Positions 62,662-64,000 of a stretch of 64,000 nt of DNA are shown here, piece by piece (the stretch's first letter is position 1; each line of letters begins with the position of its first letter). Below the pieces are notes generated by a model. It saw only the letters and a list, made by a program, of their open reading frames with translations. It searched no databases and was not told the origin of the DNA. Source of the stretch: Fibrivirga algicola (GTDB taxonomy: Bacteria > Bacteroidota > Bacteroidia > Cytophagales > Spirosomataceae); contig NZ_WAEL01000012.1 of the NCBI RefSeq assembly GCF_011742925.1, forward strand, positions 95,378-159,377. The letters are read 5' to 3'. The position numbers and the translations under genes are program-made.

Positions 62662-64000
62662 CTTTAGGTTGCAGGTTTTCGACCAGGTGCTTCAATGCTG
62701 GATCATTGGTCAGCCGCTCAATTTCGGCTTGAATTAACGCATAAATATCTTTTTTCACCCCGTTGTAATTTGTCTCCAACATATAACTTAGTTGATGGTC
62801 AGAGATTTGGGCAAATTCAGCACCCGGCGGAATGGGTTTTACCCGCGCTAATTCGGCTATCATTGCTGGTTCTACCTGTAGCCTGGCATGAAATATTTTC
62901 TGCTTGATAGCCTCATCGAAGTTATCAGCCACAGCTCCGACAAAATGCCCCTGCGATAAATTCGATATTTTCGACTCGGGGATCACCGAATCCAGATTTT
63001 CGGAAATAGACAAGTTGGTATCCCGTTCTGTAAACGAGAGTGAGTGGCGAATTTGTTTGTTTTTCCCAAAGCGGCTGGACATTGTTTTAGCCGTTTCGCC
63101 CAGCACCTGCCCCGAAAACACATTTCCGATCGTGTTAAAGATGGTGGTAGCTTCCTTATCTCCGTAATCACGCTTTAACTGACTTAGATCCTGTAAGCCC
63201 AGGCAGGTGGATACCTTGTTACTCCGTGCGGTCGCAATCAGATTATCTAATCCCCGGAAATAAATAGTGGGCAGCTCGTCGATGATCAAAGACGACTTCA
63301 ACCGACCTTTCTTGTTGACGAGCTTAATTAGCCTGGCGTTGAAGAGACCTAGTGCAGCGCCATACACTTCCTGGCGTTCCGGGTTATTGCCTACACACAG
63401 CACTTTGGGATCATCCGGGTTGTTAATGTCCAGGCTAAAATCATTACCCGTCATAACCCAGTAAAGTGCCGGGCTGGAGAGTCGGGAAAGGGGTATACGT
63501 GCCGAAGCAATTTGGCCTTCCAACTGCTCGTAGGCCTCATTTCTAAGAGCGCTGGCAAACGGTTTAAGTAAGTTTTCGATCTCGGGTTCCGATTGTAGGA
63601 TCGGGAAAAGCTCGCGGTATTCAGCTCCGGCAAATTCAATGATATGGGGAAACGTGCAGTAGCGTTGGCCGTCATCTGGCAACCCCTGCTGGGCCAGACC
63701 CCGCAATCGACGCTCATCGTATTTTTTGAGGTACCAGATAACGGCCGTCAGAAAGTTCATTGGCGACTCAACGAAGAAATCGCCTTGTTTCTGAATCCAT
63801 GATTTGTTTAGGTTTAACAGAATCGTCCGGGCTGCTTCCTGTGCATCAATAATATCAGACATCAGTTCCGGCAATAGCGGGTTGCACCGATTAGAGCGCC
63901 GGGGATCGTCAAAGTTGATGACGTAGAATGTCGGCATCCGTTTAAACGCCCGACGGTTTTTCTGTAAGTAATGGTACGCGATATTCGACAGATCGGGAAA
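62654..64000 (-). CDS. traG: Type IV coupling protein (TraG/TraD), C-terminal part
   Basis: The frame is open to the right edge (the first Met at 63937 is not the start), so 5' sequence is missing. The visible 448 residues are typical of the Bacteroidota TraG/MobC coupling protein: SSLIIDELPTIYF is the Walker B region, then NLIATARSNKVSTCLGLQDLSQLKRDYG, IGNVFSGQVLGETAKTMSSRFG (sensor region) and a C-terminal tail. The Walker A motif lies outside the window. It couples the relaxase-DNA complex to the mating channel at the inner membrane, proof that the replicon is conjugative or mobilisable. Confidence 0.92.
   Translation of the reverse strand, partial: FPDLSNIAYHYLQKNRRAFKRMPTFYVINFDDPRRSNRCNPLLPELMSDIIDAQEAARTILLNLNKSWIQKQGDFFVESPMNFLTAVIWYLKKYDERRLRGLAQQGLPDDGQRYCTFPHIIEFAGAEYRELFPILQSEPEIENLLKPFASALRNEAYEQLEGQIASARIPLSRLSSPALYWVMTGNDFSLDINNPDDPKVLCVGNNPERQEVYGAALGLFNARLIKLVNKKGRLKSSLIIDELPTIYFRGLDNLIATARSNKVSTCLGLQDLSQLKRDYGDKEATTIFNTIGNVFSGQVLGETAKTMSSRFGKNKQIRHSLSFTERDTNLSISENLDSVIPESKISNLSQGHFVGAVADNFDEAIKQKIFHARLQVEPAMIAELARVKPIPPGAEFAQISDHQLSYMLETNYNGVKKDIYALIQAEIERLTNDPALKHLVENLQPKDE

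Overview
The window looks like part of a plasmid, or an integrated plasmid/conjugative element, from a Bacteroidota bacterium of the Cytophagales (Spirosoma-like). Pointers are the LytS/LytTR two-component pair, several lipoproteins with a Cys directly after a short hydrophobic leader, a type IX secretion C-terminal domain (YPNPAKN...), a DUF4099/DUF3945 protein family, a Bacteroidota-type TraG coupling protein, and a Rep_3 initiator beside 21-bp iterons. No rRNA, tRNA or CRISPR array was seen. The assignment is inference from gene content, not from a marker gene.

1-9.3 kb: a metabolic and stress block: C-terminal half of phosphoketolase, class I aldolase, an SDR oxidoreductase, a Dps-like protein with altered ferroxidase residues, a small secreted basic protein, a triple-BON protein, a LytS/LytTR pair and a GNAT protein. 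9.3-16.6 kb: a tyrosine recombinase, then an array of about 430-bp repeats ending in sites resembling integron attC sites and carrying a lipoprotein gene, then the replication module (Rep_3 initiator, eight iterons, and a protein ending in a sliding-clamp-binding motif).

16.6-24.6 kb: a decayed accessory stretch with a MITE-like inverted-repeat element, a frameshifted transposase/PRiA4_ORF3 fusion, a dead VapBC locus, a radical SAM/SPASM maturase followed at once by an unannotated 48-codon ORF (candidate RiPP precursor), a dead IS110-type element and several long perfect hairpins. 24.6-30.2 kb: a minus-strand set with an astacin-like protease, a membrane TPR protein, an outer-membrane-like protein, an Ig-like lipoprotein and a small Cys-containing protein.

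30.7-46 kb: a defence island. It holds an AlbA_2/ATPase protein next to an ImmA/XRE pair with a 40-bp palindromic operator, a CBASS module (S-NUDIX protein and a CD-NTase carrying a C-terminal E2-like domain), a truncated PLD-like gene, a three-gene Hsp70 module (J-like membrane protein, GrpE-like protein, 828-aa Hsp70), a GmrSD-type type IV restriction enzyme and a Ser/Thr kinase. The Hsp70 module is the best candidate for an undescribed defence-type system.

46.9-52.5 kb: a serine recombinase followed by a second attC-like array that starts with the same 22-bp sequence as the first and carries a T9SS-secreted FG-GAP protein and a membrane protein with an in-frame stop. 52.8-64 kb: the plasmid backbone, mostly on the minus strand: small plasmid proteins, Toprim primase-like protein, two DUF3945 proteins, an M23 peptidase with a probable frameshift at its signal peptide, an XRE regulator and the T4CP running off the right edge.
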